NCBI GenBank assembly: GCA_903857665.1
Contig: CAIOFV010000023.1
Coordinates: forward strand, 1 to 64,000
DNA: 64,000 nt
Direction: 5' to 3'
Source of the DNA: an uncultured Myxococcales bacterium
Lineage (GTDB): Bacteria > Myxococcota_A > UBA9042 > DTJE01
Shown here piece by piece: positions 25,730-35,265 of the stretch (positions within the stretch are counted from its first letter, which is position 1; each line of letters opens with the position of its first letter). The notes under the pieces were generated by a model. It saw only the letters and a list, made by a program, of their open reading frames with translations, was not told where the DNA came from and made no database searches. The translations under genes were made by a program, and so were the position numbers.

Positions 25730-26242
25730 TCAGAACCGGATGTTCCAGGCGAGCCCGGGGAGCGGGCCGGTCCGACGGTCGCCCAGCACGACCGGCATCG
25801 GCAACGGGGGCGCCTTGTGACCCGGACGCGTAAGGTTGTGGATGCCCAGGCCCAGGGCCAGTGCGCCGTCCGCCGCTGAGATCATGCCTGCAACGATCCA
25901 GAGGGTGCCCCAGGCCTGGTTGGTATGCGGATTGTCATCCGAATTGTCGGGCTGACAGGCTCCCCAGATCCCGAACGTGAGGCTTGCAACTCCCGATAGC
26001 ACCCCGAGGGTACCAAAGGCGACCGACGATCCGGCCAGCGCCCGGTTCGGTTGTGGCTTCGCCATATCGACCGCCGACGCGGCTGCAAGGCCCGTATTGA
26101 CCGCAGCGATGCCTGCCCCGAGGCCTCCGTTGAGCACGAGGGCCATCATGCCATCGGCAACAGCAGGGGTCGGAGCCGCAAGGATCAGGGCCACCAGAAT
26201 CGTCACGCCCGCCGCAACCCACCTGTCCTTCGCCATTTTCAT
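25730..26242 (-). CDS. exported Gly/Ala-rich protein, unknown
   Basis: 170 residues. A signal peptide (cleavage near AVADG), then hydrophobic Gly/Ala-rich stretches (ALVLNGGLGAGIAAV, FGTLGVLSGVASLTFGIWG, LWIVAGMISAADGALALGLGI) separated by a polar loop with one Cys and DNSDDNPH. It ends WNIRF. It could be a small integral membrane protein or a barrel fragment; the terminal Phe hints at the outer membrane. ATG 26242 is selected by AAGGAGG just upstream; an alternative ATG lies at 26236. No family recognised. Confidence 0.65.
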   Translation of the reverse strand: MKMAKDRWVAAGVTILVALILAAPTPAVADGMMALVLNGGLGAGIAAVNTGLAAASAVDMAKPQPNRALAGSSVAFGTLGVLSGVASLTFGIWGACQPDNSDDNPHTNQAWGTLWIVAGMISAADGALALGLGIHNLTRPGHKAPPLPMPVVLGDRRTGPLPGLAWNIRF

Positions 26243-26529
26243 GCCGCCCTCCTTCTCGGACAACATCAAGCAATCGGCGTGCCATCACGCTGAAAGGCAA
26301 TATCGGCAAGGGCTTTGCGTTCCTGGGCAGATCCTCACGGGGGGGATCTGGATGGATCGTGCTCCACCGTTGGGAGTGCAGTGGGCATGCTCTGGCCCTG
26401 GCGAAGGGAACGGTGTCGCCTACCTGGGGAGCCGAATCGGCCCATCCGACTACCGAACCTGGCGGTACCGGAAGCAGGTGCACAGGAGAGCCATCGACCG
26501 GCCTTGAACCCAGGCCCGGCGTGCCGGCC

Positions 26530-29121
26530 CTACTCGAACTTCAACCCGTCGATGAGGACCGCGGTGTCGTAGATCGAATCGCCATGATCCGTGGTGTAGA
26601 ACCGCAACGTAATCGGGGCCGGATCGGTGGTGACCAGGGAACTGATGTCGTACGTCGCCTTCTGCCAGTCGCCCTTCTGCTTCGCCGTGTTCGTCTTGCC
26701 CGTGACCCACACGCCGATGTCGGTGGGCGTGCTCTGGTCGAAGCCGACGTCCGCGGTCACGATTCCGACCGACTTCTTGCCGCACGACGGACACTGCGCC
26801 GTCTTCGGGCACAGGTCATCGACGGCCAGGCTGACCACCTTGTACTGCTTCTGCGTCTTGTCCGTGATCGTGGCCTGGAACGAGTCCTGGTAGATCTGGC
26901 CGCAGAACTCGGGGAATTCCTCCGAGTAGTACTTCCACCAGAAGGTCAGGTTCTTGGTGCCCGGGAAGATGCAGAACTTCTGCTCGAGCGAGCCGTTGGT
27001 CGATGTGTACCCGAGGCCCGTCGAGATGATGCCCATGAACTTGCCTTCCACCGGCTTGGTCAGGCCCAGTTGCGTGATGACGCGGCCGTCGCCGTCCTTG
27101 GTCCACGCGGTGATGTCGCCGGTCTCGAAGCCTTCGTTGAGGATCGCCGATTCCGAAATCGTCAGGCCCTTGGCGCCGAACAGCCGGAAGAACGACCCCG
27201 GGTGCGCCGGATCCTGGGCGCCCACGCCGTACGCCTGGCCGGCCGGGTAGCCGCTTTCCATCATCCCGCTGAAGAACTGCCGGGCCATCTGGGCGGCGAA
27301 CGTCGTCGTCACCGTGCCCGAGAAGCCCGCGATCGCCCGGGCGCCCGCCGCGAACAGCGAGGTCGCCATCGTGCCGTTGTAGAGGGTCTTGCAGCCGCCG
27401 AGGTACACGAGGCTGGACGGGAACGGCTGGCCCAGCGTGTGGTAGTCCACGAACGCCGGCGAAATGCCCCACGTGGAGGCGCCCAGGATGGCGCGGCCGG
27501 TCATCAGGTCCACCTGGGTCGTGTCGTAGCAACTGCCGTACGCGGGCGACGTGTCGCCCACCGCGGGCATCGTCACCACGCACTCGTTGCCCGTCGGGCA
27601 CTCGGACTTGGAGGTGCAGGTCTTGTCGGTCTGCGACAGGTTGCCGCACGTCACGGACTCGCCGGTCCACAGGACCTCGGCGCCGCCGGGATGGTGCCAG
27701 CCGAGGTCGGTCTTGACGTTGGCCGCCAGCGTGCGGAAGTACACGTCCGAATGGGTCGCCAGTGCGACGATGCCGTTCGACGACAGGTGGCGGAACTTGT
27801 CCAGGTTCGCGGCCTTGTTGTTCGCGGTCGCCACATTGTAGGCCGGGCACGCCAGCACGGCGGCCAGGTTCGCGATGTGGAGGGTTTCGTCGTCCGAGCC
27901 GAACTCGTCGGCGAACGGGGACAGCAGCAGCGTGTCCTTCGACAGGATCGGGACGCTCGAGGTCAGGCCCGACGAAACGGATGCGGAGGCCGTACCGGAC
28001 CCGTCGGGAAGGGACCCGCCGTCCGACCCGTCGCCGCCGCGATCGCCGGCGCGGGCCAGGTTCACCGCGCCCATGACGCCGTCGTTCCAGCGGATCCAGA
28101 GGCCGCCGCCGTCGGCGACGTCCACGGTCTGGGCCGCGGTCGGATCCCCGCGCAGCACCTGGACGGCCGCGGTGCGGGCCGAGGTCGTCGTGCCGCCGCC
28201 CTCGATGTCCGTGAAGTACGCCGTCTGCGCGTCCGACAACAGTTTCTGGTGGGACGAGCACGTGGCCGAGGCCAGGCGGTTGACGCAGTCGAAGCGCGTG
28301 GGGGCCGACAGGGCCGAATACGGGTTGCCCAAGGCGTCCTTCACCGGGATCGCCGCGCGCAGGTATACCGGGCCCGGGGTCGTGCAGGAAAGGGTCAGGC
28401 GCAGCGTGTACACGCCGTCCCGGGTGATTTCGTCGCCGGAGGAGGCGACCTGGCCGTCGTCGAGCATGCCGCCCAGGTCCTTCAGGGCCACGCCGGTCGC
28501 GTCCACCTGCTTCAGGGTCACGGTGCTGCCGGAAACGCTTCCGAACGGCCCCAGGGCGATCGTCGCGAGCACCGATTGGGTCTGGCCGACGAACATCGCC
28601 GGCGGGCGCATCTGCACGGGGTTCGGCAGCATGAAGCCTGGGTTCGACGTGACGACGATGATGTCCGACACCGACTCGCCGTTTTCCGCCGCCACCGAGA
28701 CCTTCAGGATGTTGTCACCGGGCACCAACGCGATGCCGTCGGTCTGCCAGAACGGCGAACCCACCGTGGTGGCGATGGTGCCGTTGGCGGTCGACGAGGC
28801 CCAGGCGACCTTCGAGTACTTGCCGAACACGACGCCCGACAGCGAAACGACGCTGCCCACCGTGGTGGCGTACCCGTGGCCCGAAGGCTCGGTGATGCGG
28901 ATCAGCAGTTCCGCGGAGGGGTACTCGCCGACGACGCCGCCCGATATTACTTCGTCCTCCGGGAGTTCCCCCGAGGCGTCGGCGTCGTACTTGACGTCCT
29001 GCACCCCGAAATCGTACTGACTGGTCGAGTCGCCGTTGCTGTCGGAGGACGTACACCCCGACACCGCGATCGCAACCACTGCCGCAACTGACGCCACTGC
29101 GAGGACCCGACCGGCGCGCAT
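26530..29121 (-). CDS. lipoprotein with possible clan-CD (caspase-like) peptidase domain
   Basis: 863 residues, lipobox VSGC (Cys about 23). An Asp-rich tether, Ig-like strands (about 70-290), then a central alpha/beta region in which IVALATHSDVYF (His457) is followed by SLVYLGGCKTLYN (Cys577) and FAAGARAIAGFSGTV. A strand-end His and Gly-Gly-Cys resemble the catalytic dyad of clan CD peptidases (caspase, gingipain, CHAT). Between them is a four-Cys insertion. The C-terminal 200 residues look like a carbohydrate-binding jelly roll (GFETGDITAWTKDGDG start). ATG 29121 after GGGTGGGGG. Peptidase activity is inference. Confidence 0.75.
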   Translation of the reverse strand: MRAGRVLAVASVAAVVAIAVSGCTSSDSNGDSTSQYDFGVQDVKYDADASGELPEDEVISGGVVGEYPSAELLIRITEPSGHGYATTVGSVVSLSGVVFGKYSKVAWASSTANGTIATTVGSPFWQTDGIALVPGDNILKVSVAAENGESVSDIIVVTSNPGFMLPNPVQMRPPAMFVGQTQSVLATIALGPFGSVSGSTVTLKQVDATGVALKDLGGMLDDGQVASSGDEITRDGVYTLRLTLSCTTPGPVYLRAAIPVKDALGNPYSALSAPTRFDCVNRLASATCSSHQKLLSDAQTAYFTDIEGGGTTTSARTAAVQVLRGDPTAAQTVDVADGGGLWIRWNDGVMGAVNLARAGDRGGDGSDGGSLPDGSGTASASVSSGLTSSVPILSKDTLLLSPFADEFGSDDETLHIANLAAVLACPAYNVATANNKAANLDKFRHLSSNGIVALATHSDVYFRTLAANVKTDLGWHHPGGAEVLWTGESVTCGNLSQTDKTCTSKSECPTGNECVVTMPAVGDTSPAYGSCYDTTQVDLMTGRAILGASTWGISPAFVDYHTLGQPFPSSLVYLGGCKTLYNGTMATSLFAAGARAIAGFSGTVTTTFAAQMARQFFSGMMESGYPAGQAYGVGAQDPAHPGSFFRLFGAKGLTISESAILNEGFETGDITAWTKDGDGRVITQLGLTKPVEGKFMGIISTGLGYTSTNGSLEQKFCIFPGTKNLTFWWKYYSEEFPEFCGQIYQDSFQATITDKTQKQYKVVSLAVDDLCPKTAQCPSCGKKSVGIVTADVGFDQSTPTDIGVWVTGKTNTAKQKGDWQKATYDISSLVTTDPAPITLRFYTTDHGDSIYDTAVLIDGLKFE

Positions 29122-29305
29122 CCCGCACCCCCACCCGGAGAAATGTCGGTGAATTATAACGATACGGGCGCCTCGGAACAACGCGAGCCCACTTCATTCC
29201 TCGCGGGCGTGGTGCGCCCAGCCGTGTCGAAGGCCGAAAATCGCTGTGGGGGCCTGGGTCTTTCGACGGCAGACGAAGTTTTCACGGAGGGGGCGACGGG
29301 ACTCT

Positions 29306-31552
29306 TCAGCGCACATCGACGACGTGCGAGGTGGTCCGACCTTTTTCCACGACGACCGCGAGATCCTTCGACGTGACCTGGTTCTTCAGCACGAACACCT
29401 GGTTCCCGACCGGGACCTCGAAGGACCGGAGCGGAGTGGTGCCGACCTTGCGCCCCTTCCAGTAGACGTCGGCCCAGGGCCGGGCGTTGATCGTCACGAA
29501 TCCCGTATCGACCGGCGCCGCGACGGGGGCCTTGTCGGCGGCCTTTTCCAGCCGCACCGGGAACGACTGGGACGCCGACGACAGCGCCACCTTCTGGCGG
29601 AAGGCCTTGCGGCCCGGCGCCGTGGCCGTCACCTCGACCTCGTCCCCCACCCGGTACACGCCCTTCACCTCGCCGCTGCCACCGGGCGTGGCGACGGGCT
29701 TCCCATCGACCAGCACCTTCGCCGACGCGGGATCGACCGACAGCGACAACACGGCAGACGCGCGCTCGGTCGCCCCGGGAGGAGGCGTCGCGGCGCTGGC
29801 CGGAGGCACGGCAGGAACGGCCGCAGGGGTCGCAGGGGTCGCGGCAGTCGAGGCCGCTGCCGGCGCGGGTTCCGCAGAGGCGGAGGCAGCGGCCGGAGTC
29901 GCGGTCGCGGACGCTGCGGAAGCGGCAGCCGCGGGAGTCGCAGGCGTGGTCGATGCAGCGGCCGACGTGCGGCCGGCCGGCGTCTCCTCGCCGCCACGAC
30001 CCGCGAACATGAATACGATGGCACCCACCGCCAGCACGCCGATGAGGGCCGCCCCCGCCAGCAGTATCGGGCGCTTCGAACGACCTCCCGCCTCCTTCAC
30101 GGCCACCGGTGTGGCATCCAGGCGCGCGGACTGGCCCGTCTTTCCGCCCGACGGCTCGGACGCCTTCGGCGACGGCGGCTTGGCCAGCACGGTCTCGATT
30201 TCGTCCACCGGCAACGGAAGCGTGATGTTCTTGCGCTCGGCGACCGGGGTCGGCGTCGGGACAGCCTGGACCGGCGTCCCCCGGCCCGGGGTGGCGCCCG
30301 CCGGAGTTCCGCGCACCGGGGTCGTTTCCGTGGGCGGGGCTGGCACGGGCGTCGGGGTCCCGCCCGAAGCGGGTTCCAGGCGCTGGGCGCCGCTGCTGGC
30401 CAGGTAGTCTTCCAGTTCCTTCTGCAGGTTCCCGACCGGGACCGTCTTGGGCATGACGCCGTTCGTCGCCCGGGCCGGGGGAGGCGCTTCCGGGGGAGCC
30501 GCAGGTCGGGACCGCGGAGTCGTTTCCGAGGGCTTGTCCTCGGGCATCATCAAGGTCCCGTGATCGGACGACGAGGAGACGTGCGCCGGAGCGGCAGCCG
30601 CATGCTCGGGATGCACCGGCATCTCGTCCGCGAACAGGTCCGCCAGGTACGGCGCGACGGCGATCTCGTCGAGGCCCCGGGCATGGCGGAACTCGAAGTT
30701 CCGCAGTTCCTTTTCCAGCGCTGCCATGTCCGGGTAGCGCGCATCCCGATCCCGCTCCAGGCCCTTCAGGAGGATGGCGTCCAACTCGGGCGGCACGTCC
30801 GGATTCACGCTGGACGGCGCCGGGATTTCCTGGGACAGCACGGCGTTGAGGATCTCGAAATCGGAATCCCCTTCGAACAGCTTGCGGCCCGCCAGCATTT
30901 CCCAGCCGATGGTGCACAGCGCGTACATGTCCGATCGGCCGTCCAGGGGCTTGCCCCGTGCCTGCTCGGGGGACATGTAGGAACACTTCCCCTTCACGGT
31001 CCCGGCACGGGTCTTGGTCGATCGCGCCGCAGCCTTGGCGATGCCGAAGTCGAGGATCTTCGCCTCGCCGCCGAAGGCCACAACGATGTTGTGCGGGCTG
31101 ACGTCCCGATGCACGACGTTCAGGGGCTGGCCATCGTCGCCGCGGGCGTTGTGGGCGTGCCGCAGCCCGGCCGCGATGTCGGCCACCACGTGCATGGCCC
31201 GCAGGGGGGTCAGCCGCTTGCCGGTCTTCAGCCCGCGGTCCAGGATCTTGCGCAGGTCGCGGCCGTCCACGTACTCCATCGCGATGTAGTACGACTCCTC
31301 GGCCTGGTCGAAGTCATAGACCTGCACGATGTTCGGGTGGTGAAGGCGGGCCGCGATCCGGGCCTCGTCGATGAACATCGAAACGAAGGCGTCGTCCTCG
31401 GAATAGGACGGCAGGATCCGCTTGATCACGACGTCGCGCTGGAATCCTTCGGCGCCGCGGGACTTGGCCAGGAAGATCTCGGCCATCCCCCCGACCGCCA
31501 GTTTGCGGATCAGGAGGTACTTCCCGAAGGGCTGGGGGAGCGTGAGGGCCAT
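29306..31552 (-). CDS. transmembrane Ser/Thr kinase with C-terminal PEGA domains
   Basis: 748 residues. Kinase domain 10-290: loop LAVGGMAEIFLAK, K44 in VVIKRI, catalytic loop HRDVSPHN (148-155; Ser at the usual Lys position, as is common in myxobacterial kinases), DFG 168-170, SYMSPEQ. A long Pro/Thr/Ala-rich juxtamembrane segment follows, one transmembrane helix (495-517), an Ala/Pro-rich outer linker and two PEGA-like beta modules (about 605-680 and 690-730). The PEGA region should face the envelope and sense or anchor. ATG 31552; a TATACT -10 box is upstream. Confidence 0.9.
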   Translation of the reverse strand: MALTLPQPFGKYLLIRKLAVGGMAEIFLAKSRGAEGFQRDVVIKRILPSYSEDDAFVSMFIDEARIAARLHHPNIVQVYDFDQAEESYYIAMEYVDGRDLRKILDRGLKTGKRLTPLRAMHVVADIAAGLRHAHNARGDDGQPLNVVHRDVSPHNIVVAFGGEAKILDFGIAKAAARSTKTRAGTVKGKCSYMSPEQARGKPLDGRSDMYALCTIGWEMLAGRKLFEGDSDFEILNAVLSQEIPAPSSVNPDVPPELDAILLKGLERDRDARYPDMAALEKELRNFEFRHARGLDEIAVAPYLADLFADEMPVHPEHAAAAPAHVSSSSDHGTLMMPEDKPSETTPRSRPAAPPEAPPPARATNGVMPKTVPVGNLQKELEDYLASSGAQRLEPASGGTPTPVPAPPTETTPVRGTPAGATPGRGTPVQAVPTPTPVAERKNITLPLPVDEIETVLAKPPSPKASEPSGGKTGQSARLDATPVAVKEAGGRSKRPILLAGAALIGVLAVGAIVFMFAGRGGEETPAGRTSAAASTTPATPAAAASAASATATPAAASASAEPAPAAASTAATPATPAAVPAVPPASAATPPPGATERASAVLSLSVDPASAKVLVDGKPVATPGGSGEVKGVYRVGDEVEVTATAPGRKAFRQKVALSSASQSFPVRLEKAADKAPVAAPVDTGFVTINARPWADVYWKGRKVGTTPLRSFEVPVGNQVFVLKNQVTSKDLAVVVEKGRTTSHVVDVR

Positions 31553-31577
31553 CCGGACACCCGCGCGAGCCGCGGGT

Positions 31578-31583
31578 AGTATA
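31578..31583 (-). promoter_or_regulatory. -10 box of the PEGA kinase gene
   Basis: TATACT on the minus strand, 26 bases before ATG 31552. The matching -35 (TGCCGG, 18 bases further) is poor, so only the -10 is marked. Confidence 0.4.
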
Positions 31584-31634
31584 GCACCAACCGGATCGGG
31601 TCCGGCAGGTCAGCGTATACGCATTTCCGGCAGG

Positions 31635-33743
31635 TCAGCGCTCGCGCTTTTCCGCGGGGCGCCCACGGGACGGGGCCGGCGCCATCGACGGGGCGGGGGC
31701 GGCCCGGGGCTTGGGCGGCACGTAGGCCGGCGGTGCCGAGGACCCGCCGGACGGCGAACCCCCGCCTGCCGAAGGCCGCACCGCCCGGTCCACGTTCTGC
31801 GGACGATAGACCTCGCGGGGGACCTCGCGTGGGACCTCGCGGCGGACCTCTTGCGGCGGGGCCTGGAACTCGGTCCGCGGGCGCGCTTCCTGGGGAGTCG
31901 CCTGCGGGCGCCACTGCTGCTGCTGCGGGGCCGCCTGCGGACGCTCGTACTGCTGCTGCGTCCCCTGGGGGCGCTCGAACTGCTGGGGCTGGACCGTGCG
32001 GGTCGGGGGCTCGGTCGCCGGACGCTGCCAGGTCGGCGACACGGTCTCCCGCTGCTGGGGCGCGACCCGGTTCTCGACCGTGGGCGGCCTCCGTTCGAAA
32101 AGCGTCCGATCGGGTTCGGCCTGCTGCACCGCACCCTCCGGCGCCGGACGAACCGGGTTGGTCGGGCGAACGACGTCGGGCCGAACCGTCCCGGGTTGCA
32201 CGGCCCCGGGTCGCACCGTGTCGGGCCGCGCCGTCCCGGTCCGCACGGAATCCCTCACGTTTGCATCCCCGGGTGCTGGACGCACTCCGCCCGCATCCGG
32301 TGTCCGCGGCGCCCAGGTCTGCACCTGGGCCCTGTCGGCGCCCCGGAAGACCGGGGCCGGCGCCACGCCGCGTTCGGGCCGCAGCGACGTCCGATCGACC
32401 GAAGCCCGCTCAATCCCCTGGCCGAGAGGGGCCCGGACGCCCTTCATACCCGCGCCCGGAGTCGCTCCCAGCGTGGTCCGCACGCGTTCGGAAACGGCGC
32501 GATAGGAGTCCGGCGCCTGGTGCTCCGGCTTGACCGGCGCGAACCCGGCGCGCTGCGATGCGCCGACGGACGACCGCGTCGGCTTCAGTACGGTTTCGGG
32601 CGCCGTCACGCCCGCCTTCTGGGCGATGAACTGCCGCGACGCCGCGAGGCTGCTTCCGCCGCCGAGGATCGCGCCGACCGCGCCCTGGCGCACCGATTCC
32701 GTGAAGTTCCGTTCGACCAGCGTCTTGTCGCTGATCCTCCGGGTGGAAATGTCGTACGAACGGTCGCCGCCCCGATCGGCATGCCCGCGCTCGCCGCCGC
32801 GATCGGCCCGATCCGGAGGCCTTCGGTGTTCGCCGGGCACGTAGAAGTCCCCGTAGGCGACGACGGTCGCGCCCGGCCGCACGTGCCGGCCCGGATAGTC
32901 GCCGACCCTGCGCCCTGCCCAGTACCCCATCCAGTAGCCGTCGTCGTACCCCTGGGCGTAGCCCTGCCGGTAGCCGTGCGACCAGCCCCCGTCGTAGGGC
33001 CACCACCCGACCCACCCGTTGCCGTAGAAGAAGGACACCACGGCCGCCCGCCAGGCCCACGCCGGGTCGGGGAGCCAGACCCACCCGTACGAACCGTGGT
33101 GTCGCCAGTGGCCGTAATGGTCCGTCACGTCGCCCCACGGATCGTACGAGTACCAGGTCCATCCGAACGACGTCCAATACCAGTACCCGTGGGTGTAAGG
33201 CTCCCAGTCGTCCTCGTAGGAGTAGGGCACGAAGACGCGCTCGCCGCTGACGGTCGTCCACCACCCGTACCGGGTGAGACCGTAGTCGTAGCCCTCCCGG
33301 ACCGCCTGCTCACGGGCCTCGTTGATCAGCAGGATCCGGTCCTCGCCGGCGTCGTACTTGGAGGTCACGACGATCTCGATGCGGCGCGGCGCGTTGCGGG
33401 GCACGTAGTAGTTGACCCCGTAGTCCGTCGTTTCGAAGTTCGACACCGCACGGCAGTCCTGCTCGGGATCGCACACGTCATCGGGGACGTCGTCGGCCCG
33501 CCAGGAAAAATCCTCGATGGGACGGTAGGCGTATTCCTGCTGGCCCCGGTCCTGGTACACCTCGTCCGCCGTCAGCGAAACCACCTGCCCCGGCAGCACC
33601 TTCACGGGCCCCGCCCGTCCGTCGCGGACCAGTTGGCCATCGACCGAAATGATCCGCACCTCCTGTGCGGAGGCCGGAACCGCGGCCAGCAGCATGGCCG
33701 CCATGCATGCCATCCCCGCCGTCTGCCAGTGTCTGCGTCCCAT
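31635..33743 (-). CDS. DUF6600-type exported protein with low-complexity tail
   Basis: 702 residues, signal peptide ending ASAQ (residue 27). Residues 30-110 resemble the start of a FecR-like domain (VDGQLVRDGRAGPVKVLPG). Residues 150-300 are aromatic-rich with repeated W/Y/G motifs (YWTSFGWTWYSYDPWGD, HGSYGWVWLPD, WVGWWPYDGGW), the DUF6600 pattern. The C-terminal 350 residues are Pro/Arg/Gln-rich, with short repeats such as REVPREVPREV and a Gln run. Likely periplasmic or surface exposed; function unknown in the family. The start at ATG 33743 lies close behind an AGGAGG. Confidence 0.8.
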   Translation of the reverse strand: MGRRHWQTAGMACMAAMLLAAVPASAQEVRIISVDGQLVRDGRAGPVKVLPGQVVSLTADEVYQDRGQQEYAYRPIEDFSWRADDVPDDVCDPEQDCRAVSNFETTDYGVNYYVPRNAPRRIEIVVTSKYDAGEDRILLINEAREQAVREGYDYGLTRYGWWTTVSGERVFVPYSYEDDWEPYTHGYWYWTSFGWTWYSYDPWGDVTDHYGHWRHHGSYGWVWLPDPAWAWRAAVVSFFYGNGWVGWWPYDGGWSHGYRQGYAQGYDDGYWMGYWAGRRVGDYPGRHVRPGATVVAYGDFYVPGEHRRPPDRADRGGERGHADRGGDRSYDISTRRISDKTLVERNFTESVRQGAVGAILGGGSSLAASRQFIAQKAGVTAPETVLKPTRSSVGASQRAGFAPVKPEHQAPDSYRAVSERVRTTLGATPGAGMKGVRAPLGQGIERASVDRTSLRPERGVAPAPVFRGADRAQVQTWAPRTPDAGGVRPAPGDANVRDSVRTGTARPDTVRPGAVQPGTVRPDVVRPTNPVRPAPEGAVQQAEPDRTLFERRPPTVENRVAPQQRETVSPTWQRPATEPPTRTVQPQQFERPQGTQQQYERPQAAPQQQQWRPQATPQEARPRTEFQAPPQEVRREVPREVPREVYRPQNVDRAVRPSAGGGSPSGGSSAPPAYVPPKPRAAPAPSMAPAPSRGRPAEKRER

Positions 33744-33883
33744 CGGAAACCTCCTGCAGGGAGGGAAGATGGCGCCTTCGACGCCCGTTCGGCCGGAAAA
33801 TTCCGGCTCCCGGTGCGATTATTCCCCAAAACCGCGAACCCTGCCTCGATACCCCCGGAACCCCCCGTCGGGGCGGGGTCAGG

Positions 33884-33913
33884 TTGACACGCAAGCCCCG
33901 GATGCGGTAGCGT
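33884..33913 (+). promoter_or_regulatory. promoter of the glycan operon
   Basis: TTGACA (33884-33889), an 18-base spacer, TAGCGT (33908-33913), 25 bases before ATG 33938. It lies in the divergent gap shared with the DUF6600-type gene. Confidence 0.55.
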
Positions 33914-33937
33914 TCCGCGGTTTTTCACGGGTCTCCG

Positions 33938-35233
33938 ATGCAGCGGGTTGACGTCGTGATCCTGGGCGCGGGCCTGTCGGGTCTTTCGACGGCCCTGTAT
34001 CGCGGCGGCGACTACCTCGTCATCGAGCGCGAGGGCCGTCCCGGCGGGCTGACCCGCACCGAGGACATCGAAGGCTTCCTGTTCAACCACACCGGCCACT
34101 GGCTGCACCTGCGCGACGATCGCATCAAGGCGCTGGTGGCGGACCTGCTGCCCGGGCAGATGGTGACGGTCGAACGCCGCGCGGCGATCTACACCAGCGG
34201 CCGCTTCACGCGCTTCCCGTTCCAGGGCAACCTCCATGGGCTGCCGTCGGACGTCCTGCGGGAGTGCCTCCAGGGCGCGGTGTCCGCGGCGGTCGGCAGG
34301 GCGGCGGGCGGTTCGCCGAAACTGAAGAACTTCCTGGACTACACGAACCACCACTTCGGCGAGGGCATCGCCCGGCACTTCATGGTCCCCTACAACACCA
34401 AGCTGTGGGGCGTGTCGCCGGCCGAGGTGACCGCGGAATGGACCCAGCGCTTCGTGCCGATGCCCGACATCACCCAGATCGTGGATGGCGCCCTGGGCCT
34501 GTCCCGCGAGGCGATGGGGTACAACGCGTCGTTCCTGTACCCGGCCGTGGGCGGCATCGAGACGCTTGCCCGGGCCCTGTACGGCCGGCTGGACCCGCAG
34601 CGCTTCATCTTCAACACGCGCCCGCGCCGGATCTCCACGAAGGAAAAGTGGATCGAGTTCGGCGACGAGCGGATCGCCTACCAACACCTCGTGTCCTCGC
34701 TGGCGCTGCCGGACCTGGTGGCTCTGGACGTGGACGCGCCCCCTCAGGCCCGCCGTGCGGTCCGGCGACTGCGGTGCTCGGTACTGCGGTACGTGAACGT
34801 CGGCCTGGACGTCGAAACGCCGCTGGACGGCATGCACTGGATCTACCTGCCGGAGGCGAAGTACCCCTTCTATCGCATCGGGTCGGCCTCCAACGCAGTC
34901 CGCAGCCTGGCCCCGGCCGGCAAGTCCAGCCTGTACGTGGAAATCGCCAACGACCAGGAGGCCCCCGAAGGCCAGGTCGTCCGGGCCCTGGCCGACTTCC
35001 TGAAGGAAATAGGAACGATACAGCACGACAAGCAGGTGCGCTTCGCGGCCTTCCGGACCCATCCGTACGGCTACGTCATCTTCGACAAGCACTGCGCCCG
35101 GGCTCGCGAAAGCCTGCTTTCGCACTACGCCGCGCAGGACGTCTTGTCGATCGGCCGCTACGGCGCCTGGACCTACAATTCGATGGAGGACGCGATCCTG
35201 GACGGCCTGCGGGCTGCCGAATCGCTGCGTTGA
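33938..35233 (+). CDS. FAD-dependent amine-oxidase-like oxidoreductase
   Basis: 431 residues. N-terminal dinucleotide fold VDVVILGAGLSGLSTAL (GxGxxG) with the acidic IEREGRPGG at the end of strand 2, as in protoporphyrinogen oxidase, amine oxidase and UDP-galactopyranose mutase relatives. HTGHWLHL, YNTKLWG and the C-terminal GRYGAWTYNSMEDAI (FAD pyrophosphate and flavin contacts) fit members found in polysaccharide loci. A GT2 enzyme and a NodB-type deacetylase follow in the same direction. It may modify a sugar nucleotide or a lipid carrier; substrate unknown. Confidence 0.85.
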   Translation: MQRVDVVILGAGLSGLSTALYRGGDYLVIEREGRPGGLTRTEDIEGFLFNHTGHWLHLRDDRIKALVADLLPGQMVTVERRAAIYTSGRFTRFPFQGNLHGLPSDVLRECLQGAVSAAVGRAAGGSPKLKNFLDYTNHHFGEGIARHFMVPYNTKLWGVSPAEVTAEWTQRFVPMPDITQIVDGALGLSREAMGYNASFLYPAVGGIETLARALYGRLDPQRFIFNTRPRRISTKEKWIEFGDERIAYQHLVSSLALPDLVALDVDAPPQARRAVRRLRCSVLRYVNVGLDVETPLDGMHWIYLPEAKYPFYRIGSASNAVRSLAPAGKSSLYVEIANDQEAPEGQVVRALADFLKEIGTIQHDKQVRFAAFRTHPYGYVIFDKHCARARESLLSHYAAQDVLSIGRYGAWTYNSMEDAILDGLRAAESLR

Positions 35234-35265
35234 AGCCGCCGCCCCTCGACGCGGCAAGGAGCATC

